Below, piece by piece: positions 19,316 through 29,728 of a stretch of 31,213 nucleotides of DNA (positions are counted from its first letter, which is position 1; every line of letters begins with the position of its first letter). A program made the translations under genes and the position numbers. Where the stretch lies: NCBI GenBank assembly GCA_009731375.1, contig BJOX01000046.1:204146-235358 (forward strand), read 5' to 3'. Origin of the DNA: Paulinella micropora (Eukaryota; Cercozoa; Imbricatea; Euglyphida). Under the pieces are notes generated by a model. The model saw only the letters and a list, made by a program, of their open reading frames with translations, did no database searches and had not been told where the DNA came from.

Positions 19316-21044
19316 GATATATATATATATATCATATATATATGTATATATATATACATATATATAATATATGACATGCAGTTGAGATATAAATACGACT
19401 TAAAGCTGCACAACACACGACCAAATATATGTAATCTGCAGCTGTCCTTCATCAGATTCTCCGCTATCACCCCTAAGGCGACACGATGATGAAAGTTAAG
19501 TGCATATATAAGAGCGACACAGATATTGGTTACAGCATAAGTAATATGTATATATCACTACGTGTATATATGTAGTGCTAGGATCTCAAAATAAATGCAT
19601 ATAGAAGATACATACATTTACAAATACAGCACTATACGGCATGTAAAAGACCAAATACCCCAAGGTCTACACTATGATTGTTGCATAGATCGTTGTAAGG
19701 GGAAAGCAAAGACTCACACATATACGTATATACAAATCACTCAGCAAGCAAATCGATCATTAACATGCGGAAGGATGATCGCAGTGATCTTGGATCGACG
19801 TATACACAAGTAAATGAATAAGACAGAGATAGGTATACAATGTAGATAAACATGCGGGTGACGCAGTTGATAGAATAGGAAGGACAGGAGAGGTAAGCAG
19901 ATAGGGAGACTACAAGAAGGAAATAGAAACAGTATCCTCTCCTTTTCTTCTATTCTCCTCTAAGGCGGGCTATTCCCCTCTCTCTCCTATACTATCCTAC
20001 CATCATCGAGCATCATACCTCCTAACTCTATCATATCATTGCGCTCCTGCTATCCTCTAATGATCTCAGGCTACATACATACCCGTGGCGTACATATGGG
20101 ACAAGACGCATACACACATGCTGCGCACATGAAAGACACATAATATATGGCAACGTACGTGAGACACAAAAATATTATATCCCATCCGAATAGCACACAT
20201 AATTATATGACAGTGTAATGACAGTATATTCTGCAACAAAAAGGGTGACCAACAAAATGTATATAAACCAAAAGGCGATATATACATACATATATATGTA
20301 ATATGTGCAGACACTCCATGCAGAAAGCGCAATCGTCCTCATGCATATGGTTAGTATGTGGCCCTTTGCCTTTCATTGAGACTCAGGCCCTTACTAATCA
20401 TGACAGGGACGGTAACTTATCAAAATCACATAAGAGGTATGCAGTTCATAAATGACAAACACAGGTAGAACATGTCGATAATACGAATAGCATGGTGGTG
20501 GGTGGACGACTAATGCAAGACCATATATATGTAGATATGTTCACAAAGAGGGTGTAACATGTTAAGACAAACATACACACATAGGTCATTCGCCACACTC
20601 CGTCCAACATTGACGGCACTCATATAATGTGTCCAGAAGGCAGGGGCAACATAGGTTAGACTAATTAACACAAGGAAAGGTCAAAGACATGCAATGACAC
20701 ATATGAAGACTCACACGAATGTGTATGTGACACATGTACTGTACCAAGGTGGACAGATAGAATAAATACATGTACAGCTGGTATCTGCTATTCTAGCTCT
20801 TGACTATTATCGTTCTCCCCCTGATGCTCACGACCGTACCGTCCTATGCCTATGTTTACATCTCCCCCTGAAATTAACAAGAATAATATATAAGCAAAGA
20901 CGAATATATAACATTTTGATGATTTCAAAGCAAGGAAAGGGAGTGACAAGGAAAGGGGGTGAGCGAAGTTAACGAGATGGAGATGATAACATGACTATGC
21001 ATAGGTTTATGTAGGTGTGAATATAGACGTGTACACGCACACGA

Positions 21045-21095
21045 GCATACACACACACACACACACACACAGACACACACACATATATGTATATA

Positions 21096-21130
<35 letters not shown>
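21045..21130. repeat. (AC)n then (TA)n microsatellite
   Basis: CA repeats followed by TA repeats inside the element 2 interior. Confidence 0.9.
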
Positions 21131-21455
21131 GCTTTCACCTATAACAAAAACAGAAGAAACAAAGAAAGAGTGTGCATAAAAATAGATTTACAGGATATTG
21201 AGCTCCCCCTGCACACCAACAACAACATCAACTTATGGCCCGTATACTAATTTTCCCTCCTACACGATCATTTTGAAAGACAACTGAAAGGACAAACTTG
21301 ACAATAGGTAAGTAAAATGATTTATATACATTCGCCAATGTACGTGATGCGTATGAAAGTATGACCTCTGGTGGCCATACGGCAATTCCTGTCAACACAC
21401 ATCATACATATCAATGTATAACATGTAGCATGCATGTGTCTGTATAATAACGGGA

Positions 21456-21588
21456 ACAGACTGACAGACTGACAGACAGCTGACAGACTGACAGACTGAC
21501 AGACAGCTGACAGACTGACAGACAGCTGACAGACAGCTGACAGACTGACAGACAGCTGACAGACAGCTGACAGACTGACAGACTGACA
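21456..21588. repeat. CTGACAGA/CAGCTGACAGA minisatellite
   Basis: About a dozen units of 8 or 12 bases (CTGACAGA with or without CAG), including the palindrome CAGCTG. The long reverse frames here are periodic artefacts. Confidence 0.92.
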
Positions 21589-22518
21589 TGCATATAAACT
21601 CAGAGTACAATGATAACATGACATTGTACTTTAATTACCTATTATATGTATATAACTACAATATAAATATGAATATCTACACGTACATAGTTATGCATAT
21701 ATAACATACGTATATATACAGATGAATGTATTTGTACGTACGCAAACGAAACGTTATGTAAATGTAAATACTATATTTATACAGTGGGTATTATACATAT
21801 TATAGGATAATAACTTTATTACCCATGATTGACATATGCAATTAATACATATATATAACATGTATACCAACTAAGCATGGATAAATGAGTGGAGTGAACA
21901 TGTAGTTTGATTAGGTGGACAAATCACAAATCAAAAGCAAACACACCATGTCACGATACACATATGAATAATTGTATGCGCTGCGGTATAGATGCAAATA
22001 TATATAATAATAAAATGTACATGTACGCAGACATATAAGTGATGAGAAGGGCAAAATGGCATGTAGTTAATGTATTTATGTACATAAACATGTATATACT
22101 CTGTTTCCGCCGTTGTCTCCCCCTGCTACCTAATTGCGTAAATAGGAGGTATGCTTGATAATAGTACATTCGAATCAAGTAATATATACCGCCGCCTACT
22201 CAGTGTGCTAACACACCAACAACACGAGAAAAGTATATACTACAAAAACAACAAATGGAGGTACTGTTATGTATTATTAAGATGAAAAGGGCAACAACGA
22301 ATCACATGATTCACATATGTTATTTATATATACGACAATGACACATAACTAACATGATGAGGGCAGCCCAAGCATCACAAGTACATCGTCAATCCATCCA
22401 GTTGTATCGGACTAGAATAAAAATACGATAACCAAGATGCAATGACGGTCAACAGTGGACATAGAGCAAAACTAGTACTTCTATCTATGTACTTCTGCTG
22501 AAGTATCGAGTTCGTAAA

Positions 22519-22890
22519 CATTCGAAAGGACGAAGAACGAAAGACAATATGAGCAGAAGGATAATGAAGAAAGAAGAACAAGAAGATTTAGAAGATCATC
22601 TAATAGACACAAACTAGGTAGGTAGACATATAGTACCAAAACGACATATTGTATATTACATGTATATATATACATATATCCATATATATATATATATATA
22701 TATATACATTCAAAAGGATGAAGAACGAAAGACAATATGAGCAGAAGGATAATGAAGAAAGAAGAACAAGAAGATTTAGAAAACCATCTAATAGACACAA
22801 ACTAGGTAGGTAGACATATAGTACCAAGACGGCATATTGTATATTACATATATATATATATATATTATATATATATATATGTATGTATAT
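22519..22890. repeat. Tandem duplication, unit about 187 bases
   Basis: CATTCGAAAGGACGAAGAAC at 22519 recurs as CATTCAAAAGGATGAAGAAC at 22706. It is followed in both copies by the same 120 or so bases, through GACACAAACTAGGTAGGTAG to a TA microsatellite. Few differences, so a recent event. Confidence 0.88.
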
Positions 22891-23714
22891 AATATACAGG
22901 CATACATATACAATACCGTATTGAAAATGTACAGACTTCTTACTTATGACGGTGCGATGAAGACGAGGGGAAAAGAAGAAAAGCAATCGCATCTATGCTC
23001 CTAATATCCTCGCGACATCACTATCGCCCTCAAAAAACTTCGCAGTAAGACTAAGAAACTAAGAAGAGAGGAGAGGGGACAACGACAGAAGAAAGAACTC
23101 GTATAACTATAAGACTACTTACCGATTGACAAAGTAAATCCTGAATAGTCTGACACTAAGCAAAGAGCTGATAGGCACATATCGGGAAAAATGATAAGTT
23201 CAGCTGCACTAAAGCTAGGGCAACCTGACTATTCTATTCCGACTAGAGACGAATACACTCTACCATCACATCAGAAGGTCTGTCATCAGGTCATTACCCT
23301 TACCTCTTACCTTTGCGCAAGGAACATGCACCACACGCAGGAATAAACATAGTGCTAGAATAAAGATAAGACGTCAAGACAATGAGTAAATACTGGATGA
23401 TAGATTTAGGACAGTCACAGGACCGAGAGACATAACAACTCCGTACGTATTATATCCAAGACACTTGTATCTGTCCTTCAAACTTAATCTAACAACCAAT
23501 ACAGCATGTCATCTCACTACAGCACTTATTACATCCCCCATACTGCAATAGAGAAGAACAGTAATAAGGGAGGAGACAGAATAATGATGTGGTGTCACGT
23601 TATAGACCAACATCAGATGACAGACAAAACGAAGACAAAAGATGTATATCAAATTCATATGATTGTTGTTAATAACGTGGATTATTCTGGTATATATCGT
23701 TGACAGCAGATCCC

Positions 23715-23850
23715 TCCTGGACCGACTCTCCGAACCACTTCAATATCTGTGTAGTGGCAGGATGTGCCGACTTCTCGACTCAAAGCGTCCGCTTGCGTAT
23801 GGCGGTTAGGCAAATTATCCAGGAAATCCTCTGAAGTTGTAGGCATCACC
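23715..23850 (-). pseudogene. Retroelement RNase H C-terminal remnant (tentative)
   Basis: On the minus strand a frame reads FLDNLPNRHTQADALSREVG. The ADALSR ending after an N/T-rich turn resembles the end of the RNase H domain in Ty3/gypsy and DIRS polyproteins. No catalytic residues or neighbouring RT motifs are visible in an intact frame, so at most a fossil fragment. It could be chance. Confidence 0.25.
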
Positions 23851-24295
23851 CCCCGAATAGCCGGTATTAATAAAATGTATCCTTTTCCAGGATCGTTTGT
23901 CCGGATTGGACCTAACTTTGATGCTATTTTATTCCTGGTTTGTTGCCATCACGTTCTTTTTCGGCTTTACTGAGCTAATACGAGACATCATCATGAGTCT
24001 CATGAGGCTTTTTGAGGACTGTTTGGTTGTCAGTTACCGACTTTTTATACGAGCTATTAATAGAATGATCCTGAGTGAGGGCTTTACATTTGGAGTCCAC
24101 ATCACTAAGCTGATTTCAACTTGAAATTTAAAGTTTTTCTGCATTGCCGCCGTGACACGGGCAACAGAACGAATTCAAGTTCAGAGTCTGACCTGTCTCA
24201 TACTGTGACGTCAGAAAAAAACAAATACTCCAACACATAACCCTCATAGCTCTTTTCAAATGCAAAACAAACACTAATCAGTTTGATTGGCCGGA

Positions 24296-24300
24296 CTAGG
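24296..24300 (+). repeat. Target-site duplication at the 5' end of element 2
   Basis: CTAGG immediately before TGTTAG, matching the outward-read flank of the 3' LTR at 17263-17267. Confidence 0.6.
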
Positions 24301-24534
24301 TGTTAGACCAATAGGTTGTATTAATACTGTAACGGACCGATTCAGTATGACCCGGCCGGTCTGTAGGATGCGTGTCGGTAGAGCCATCCCTTCAGGACGC
24401 GCCGGGCCGTGTTGTTCTGTCTGTGCCTTTTCAATAAAGCTTGTGGTACGATGCGATCGTGACTGAGCTTGAACCGGTCCGTGGACGGCTTGCTACCTCT
24501 GTGCGGGAACAGTATTTAGGTATATGTTCTAACA
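24301..24534 (+). repeat. 5' LTR of element 2, plus orientation
   Basis: 234 bases, TGTTAG...CTAACA, with AATAAA at 24433-24438. About 99% identical to the inverted copy at 17268-17498, so the insertion is young. The primer-site-like sequence right after it identifies it as the upstream LTR. Confidence 0.9.
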
Positions 24535-24546
24535 GGTTATGAAGCC
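24535..24546 (+). promoter_or_regulatory. Primer-binding site, element 2
   Basis: GGTTATGAAGCC abuts the 5' LTR. Its complement GGCTTCATAACC fits a Met-tRNA anticodon loop and stem (T33, CAT, AA) rather than a tRNA 3' end. This is the half-tRNA priming style known for Drosophila copia. Confidence 0.6.
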
Positions 24547-24607
24547 TTCGTTAGCTAAGCTAGAGGACGGTTCCCGCAGTTTGAAAGACCGTAGAGTCTA
24601 CTTCTGC

Positions 24608-24643
24608 GAAACCAAAAACAGCTCGGCATATTGCTGAGGTTTC
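24608..24643 (+). other. Leader hairpin without the conserved loop
   Basis: CTCGGCA (24622-24628) and TGCTGAG (24632-24638) form a 7-pair stem with one G-U pair and loop TAT. An outer GAAAC (24608-24612) can pair with GTTTC (24639-24643). It shows that the leader is structured upstream of the repeated hairpins. Confidence 0.45.
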
Positions 24644-24703
24644 CCCCGTGTATGGTGAAGACCGTCACCCGATAGGGCTATTGCGGTTCGTCGGCGCTAA
24701 CAA

Positions 24704-25025
24704 CTAGCTGGTGTGTGTGCGGAATGCTGCCGCTAGCGAACCACTAGGTTACGTGCGGAAGGCTGTACCTAGTGCTAGGTGACGTGCGGAAGGCTGCACC
24801 TAGAACCACTAGGTGATGTGCGGAAGGCTGCACCTAGTGCCACAAGAGCGAGCATGGATAGACTGTTGAGCTAGCTAGGATGCTATTATAGACGATAGTC
24901 TGCCCTGTCACGCAGTGCTAGGACCTCGTTGTGGGTGGGAGACCGAGGGTCTTGCCACAGTTGGGTCTGGTCGTGCCATGAAAGACTCAACATGAGTAGT
25001 GGACGTGCGGAAGGCTGCCACTGCT
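24704..25025 (+). other. Array of five RNA hairpins with constant loop GTGCGGAAGGCTG in the element 2 leader
   Basis: Hairpin 1: stem CTAGC/GCTAG (24704-24708 with 24732-24736) plus GG/CC, loop variant GTGCGGAATGCTG. Hairpin 2: CACTAGGT (24742-24749) with ACCTAGTG (24767-24774). Hairpin 3: CTAGGTG (24775-24781) with CACCTAG (24797-24803). Hairpin 4: CACTAGGTG (24807-24815) with CACCTAGTG (24831-24839). Hairpin 5: AGTAGTGG (24995-25002) with CCACTGCT (25018-25025), one G-U pair. The 13-base loop is identical in hairpins 2-5, while the stem of 5 differs from 2-4 and still pairs. The position just after the primer site suggests a packaging or Gag-binding signal; that role is inference. Confidence 0.75.
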
Positions 25026-25029
25026 ACCC

Positions 25030-26740
25030 CCAATATTTAGATATAGCTATCCCCCTCTCTGGCCTTCTTTCTTGGCCTTCTTTCTATCTATCTATATCTC
25101 TGTTGATTGTTTTGCCTCTTTAGGTAGACTTATCCTTCTTTATAGTTCGTAGTCTTACGTTCTATCGCTTGCACATCTACTTTGCACTTGTACCTACACT
25201 ACTCTTTATTTTGTATTTATCATCTATTCACATACCCTACTTTGATATCCTTCTTTACACTCCTTCCCCAATATGGTGCGTGGGTGAGAGGTTGTCTCTG
25301 TGTGTTCTCTTCTCTAGCCTGAGGGATTGGGGAGGATTGATATGTGTTTATGTATTATAAATATTAGGTAGTGTCAGGATGAGCGAGGATTGATTGCTTG
25401 CTTGTTTGCTAAGCAGCTTGCTTGTTTGCTTGCTTACCTGCTTGTATGCTTGTATGCTTGCTTGTTTGCTTGCCTACTTACTTGCTTGCTTGCTTGCCTG
25501 CTTACTTGCTTACTTACTTACTTACTTGTTTGCTTACATGCTTGGTTGCTTGCTTGCTTGGTGGGCAAGGGTAGGGTACTATCTTTTCGTATATAGCAAC
25601 GTTACGTCATTTTGCGAGTCATTGGTTGGTATTTTCTCATAATGACTATTAGGCATGATGCGCTGCGTGCCTCTATTGCTATGCTTCTACTGCATTCTGT
25701 TCTTTGGGCTTTGTTTAGTTGTACATGTCTTGGTATAATAGTCTGTCGTATCTTTTGCTTACCACAATCACTGCCTCAAGCTATTGCTTTTGTGTCTTGC
25801 GTCAGTGTGGCATTCACTGTGGGACATGTGTGCTTTAGGTTAGCCAACTACAGTTGTAGTCTACCCTCACTGAATCATTGTTGTGCTTGCGTGAATAACA
25901 ATGCTGCTTTACTGTTGTAGTTAGTATAGTATCTTGCATGATAGTCTACTTACTTGTCTATTCCATGTACTTACTTGATGGCTTGTTTCTGCTTGTTGAC
26001 TACCTGCACGATTGCTAACTTACTTGTCTGTTCGCATACTCACTAGTTAGTGTGCTTACTTGTCAATGATGGTTTGTTTCTGCTCATTTGTTTACTTGCA
26101 TGATTTCTAACTTGCTTGTCTGTTTGTCTGTACATGAGTAGCAGAGTAGGTGAGTGAGCCGGGTGTTTGCAGATAACTTGACGACTAAATGAAGTTGGGA
26201 TGTTAGTAGTTTGGATACTTATGTCAATGCTTCATTCAGTCTGTATCGTCCATCAGTTTTTGTCACCCATTACATTTCTCCTTCGTGTTGCGTTTGATAT
26301 ACTGTGTACGAGTTATGTAGGGTGGGTGATGTCTCATGCGACATTGATGTTTGTATCTATGACGTTGAACTACTTTGTATTCATTTGTGTAGTCCAATTG
26401 TTGTTACATACTTAGTTGACTTTGACACAATGAATGTCCTCGGCAACCGCAACCGCCCGGGTTCGACGATGTTAATATTAATCTGAATAATAATCATTGT
26501 ATTTAATATTTATGCTAGTCTTAATATTGCATCAGAATTCAATCATAAATTGAAATTGATCTTGTCGATCAGTCAACACTCATAACATGATAACTAAGGA
26601 GCGCAACTAACACTGTGTGATACTGTACTTATGTTATCAATATGTACACTTAGATTGTAACCTACACTTATGCATACACGATGCATGTAAATACGTACGC
26701 ACGTACATATACTGTATACATGCATACGCCGCCTACCGTA
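25030..26740. other. Non-coding stretch to the right of the element 2 leader
   Basis: No gag or other retroelement protein follows the leader, and no host gene was recognised. It holds a CTTG/CTTA-rich degenerate tetranucleotide block (25389-25565) and scattered related CTTACTTG units to about 26130. The right end of element 2 sequence (inversion breakpoint) must lie somewhere here and was not identified. Confidence 0.4.
25389..25565. repeat. Degenerate (CTTG)n/(CTTA)n tetranucleotide
   Basis: Mixed GCTT/ACTT/TTTG units. The Leu/Cys/Ala-rich translations are artefacts. Confidence 0.9.
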
Positions 26741-26746
26741 CGTGAT

Positions 26747-27246
<500 letters not shown>

Positions 27247-27256
27247 NNNNNNNNNN
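27247..27256. other. Scaffold gap (10 N)
   Basis: Ten Ns between a TACC repeat and a poly-A run. Confidence 0.98.
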
Positions 27257-27289
27257 AAAAAAAAAGGCAACAGGAACAGGAGGACAGGA

Positions 27290-27826
27290 AGGATTCTCAG
27301 CAGGGAAGGAGGAGGAAGGGAGAAGGAGAAGGAAGGACAGCTGCCGAGCACGCAAGGGCAAGGAACAAGACTGTCTCAAGAGGAGGAGGAGGGGAAGGAG
27401 CAGGAGAATGCGATCTGCTGCGTGTCTCCAGAGAAGGAGGAAGCAAGAAGAAGAAGAAGAAGAAGAAGAAGAAGAAGAAGAAGAAGAAGAAGAAGAAGGA
27501 GGAGGAGGAAAAGGAGGAGGAGAAGAAGAAGAAGAAGAAGGAAGAGGAGGAGGAAGAGGAGGAGGAGGGGAAGAAGGAAGAGGAGAATGCGAACGGCTGC
27601 GTGTCTCCAGAGGAGAAATAAGAGAGAAGAAGAAGGAGAAAAAGGAGGAGAGCATCAAAAGAAGGAGATTGTGAACTGCTGCCAGTCTCCAGAAGAGGAA
27701 GCGAGAAGAAGAAGGAAAAGGGGAAGGAGGGGACGAAGGAGGAGAATGCGAACTGCTGCGTGTCTCCAGAGGAGGAGCAAGCGAGAAGAAGAAGAAGAAG
27801 AAGAAGAAGAAGAAGAAGAAGAAGAA

Positions 27827-27858
<32 letters not shown>

Positions 27859-28093
27859 AGGAGAAGAAGAAGAAGAAAAGAAGAAGAAGAAGAAGAAGAA
27901 GGAGGAGGAGGAGGAGGATGAGGATGAGGAGGAGGAGGAGGAGGAGAAGAAGAAGAAGAAGAAGAAGAAGAAGAAGAAGGAGGAGGAGGAGGAGGAGGAC
28001 GAGGAGGAGGAGGAGGAGGAGGGGTCTTGTCTCGACGCCCAGCATAAGCGAGAAGAAGGAGGAGGAGAAGGAGAAGGAGGGCTATAGGCCTGG
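27290..28093 (-). repeat. GAA/GGA array with embedded copies resembling kinase exon ends
   Basis: Purine-rich (plus strand) tract just past the kinase stop. On the minus strand it carries four copies of CTGGAGACxxGCAGC followed by a GCATTCTCC-like tail, at about 27428, 27608, 27683 and 27768. It also has TGGGCGTCGAGACAAGACC near 28030. These resemble the end of exon E (CCGGAGACACACAGCAG) and the end of the last exon (TTGGCGTCGAGACATGACC). Not coding. Confidence 0.75.
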
Positions 28094-29561
28094 TCATGTC
28101 TCGACGCCAAGCGTGTCGCCCCAGGCCAAGTCGTCCGAGAACTGCAGAACATAGCATGCAGCACAGCACATAATATATGCACCACATACATGCACCACAT
28201 GCAGGCATCACACACATGCATTACATACATGTATGACATACATGCATAAGATAGATACACACCTGCTGTGTGTCTCCGGGGTTGAACCATTCCATAGGCA
28301 GGTTATCCTTCTTTTGCTGAGACATGCTCCCAGACATGCTTCCCTGCGCACGCATGCATGCATGCATGTATGTATGTATGTATGTATGCATGCATGCATG
28401 TATGTATGTACGTACGTATGTATGTATGTATGTATGTATGTATGTATGTATGTATGTATATATGCATGCGTGTAGGTATGTATGTACCATGTATGTAGTT
28501 ATGTATGTATTGCATGTAATCCGTTAATGTCTGTACCATCCAGGAGCCTTGCGTGCCGCCGGTGTCGAACATGTCCGAGTCAGTCGATGTGTCCTGCGCA
28601 ATAATGAGACAATAGTGAGGCAATAGTGAGGCAAGGCAATAATCAACATGTCCGTGTCAGACTCTGCGTCCGGAACGCGGGCAAAAAGGCAATAGTGAGG
28701 CAAGAGTATGTCAATAATCAACATGCCCAGCCCAGTCGACGCGTCCTGCAGCGGGCAAAAAAGACGATAGTCAGGCAATAGTCAGGCAATAGCGAGGCAA
28801 TAATAAACATGTCCGTGTCGGACGCCGCGCCCTGAAGCGGGAAAAAAGGCAATAGTGAAAAAATAATCATCACTTCATGTCAGGCGCCGCGCTGAAGCGG
28901 GCAAAAAAGACAAAGGTCAGGCAATAATAAACATAACAGGCGTGGGCATAAAAGGCAATAGTGAGGCAAAATAAACATGTCCAGCTCAGTGGACGCGCTG
29001 AAGCGCCCGAAAAAGGCAATAGCGAAGCAGAAGGCGAGTGAAAAAGGAAATGAGGCGACGGCAAGGACAAAACAGGCATGGGCGAGGCGGCAGGGGTAAC
29101 GATGCACCACTGGCGACATTCACAAGGCAAAGGCCATCCAACTTCGACCTCATTATTCTCATCAATCGTAGAGCTACGACAATGCTGAAGCCATCCCCGG
29201 AAAGGTTAGGGTAAGAGCTTTCAAGTGATGTGCTCAGAAAGTTCATAAACCCAAATATTGATTGAGAAAAACTGGTTCAAAGTTGGAGTGCTTTCGCTCT
29301 TGACTGCGGTGAGTAGCGCACCTCCGAGGGCGCGCCGCCGGCCCAGCTGGAGATAGTGACTAACTGCTGGCCGTTGTACACACTGCCTTGTCCGTTGGCC
29401 AGCATGCGCTGGCGCAGACGCGTGCGCGTGTCCTCGGCCTCTTGCGAGCGGAATTCCTGCAGCTCCTGCAGGTGCATGTTCACGAATGACAACAAGACGT
29501 TCTCCTGCGTGTTGACGTCGTCCACGCGCGACTTGACGAAGGGGTGAGACAGCAGCAGCTC

Positions 29562-29628
<67 letters not shown>

Positions 29629-29661
29629 CAAGCAAGTAAGTAAGTAAGCACGTAAGCAAGC

Positions 29662-29728
<67 letters not shown>

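Larger units (their letters stand above)
17509..24295. other. AT-rich non-coding interior of element 2, then 5' flanking DNA
   Basis: About 6.8 kb without a long gene. The left part (to at least 22124) is assigned to the element's 3' region, because it carries AGGGGGAG on the minus strand at 19092-19099, 20815-20822, 20862-20869, 21203-21210 and 22117-22124. The part next to 24296 should be pre-insertion host DNA or older repeats. The inversion junction must lie between and was not located. TA-rich microsatellites occur at about 19003-19025 and 19235-19375. Confidence 0.5.

Noticed and set aside
21456-21588. CRISPR-like array
   Set aside because: Units of 8-12 bases without spacers; an ordinary minisatellite in eukaryotic DNA.
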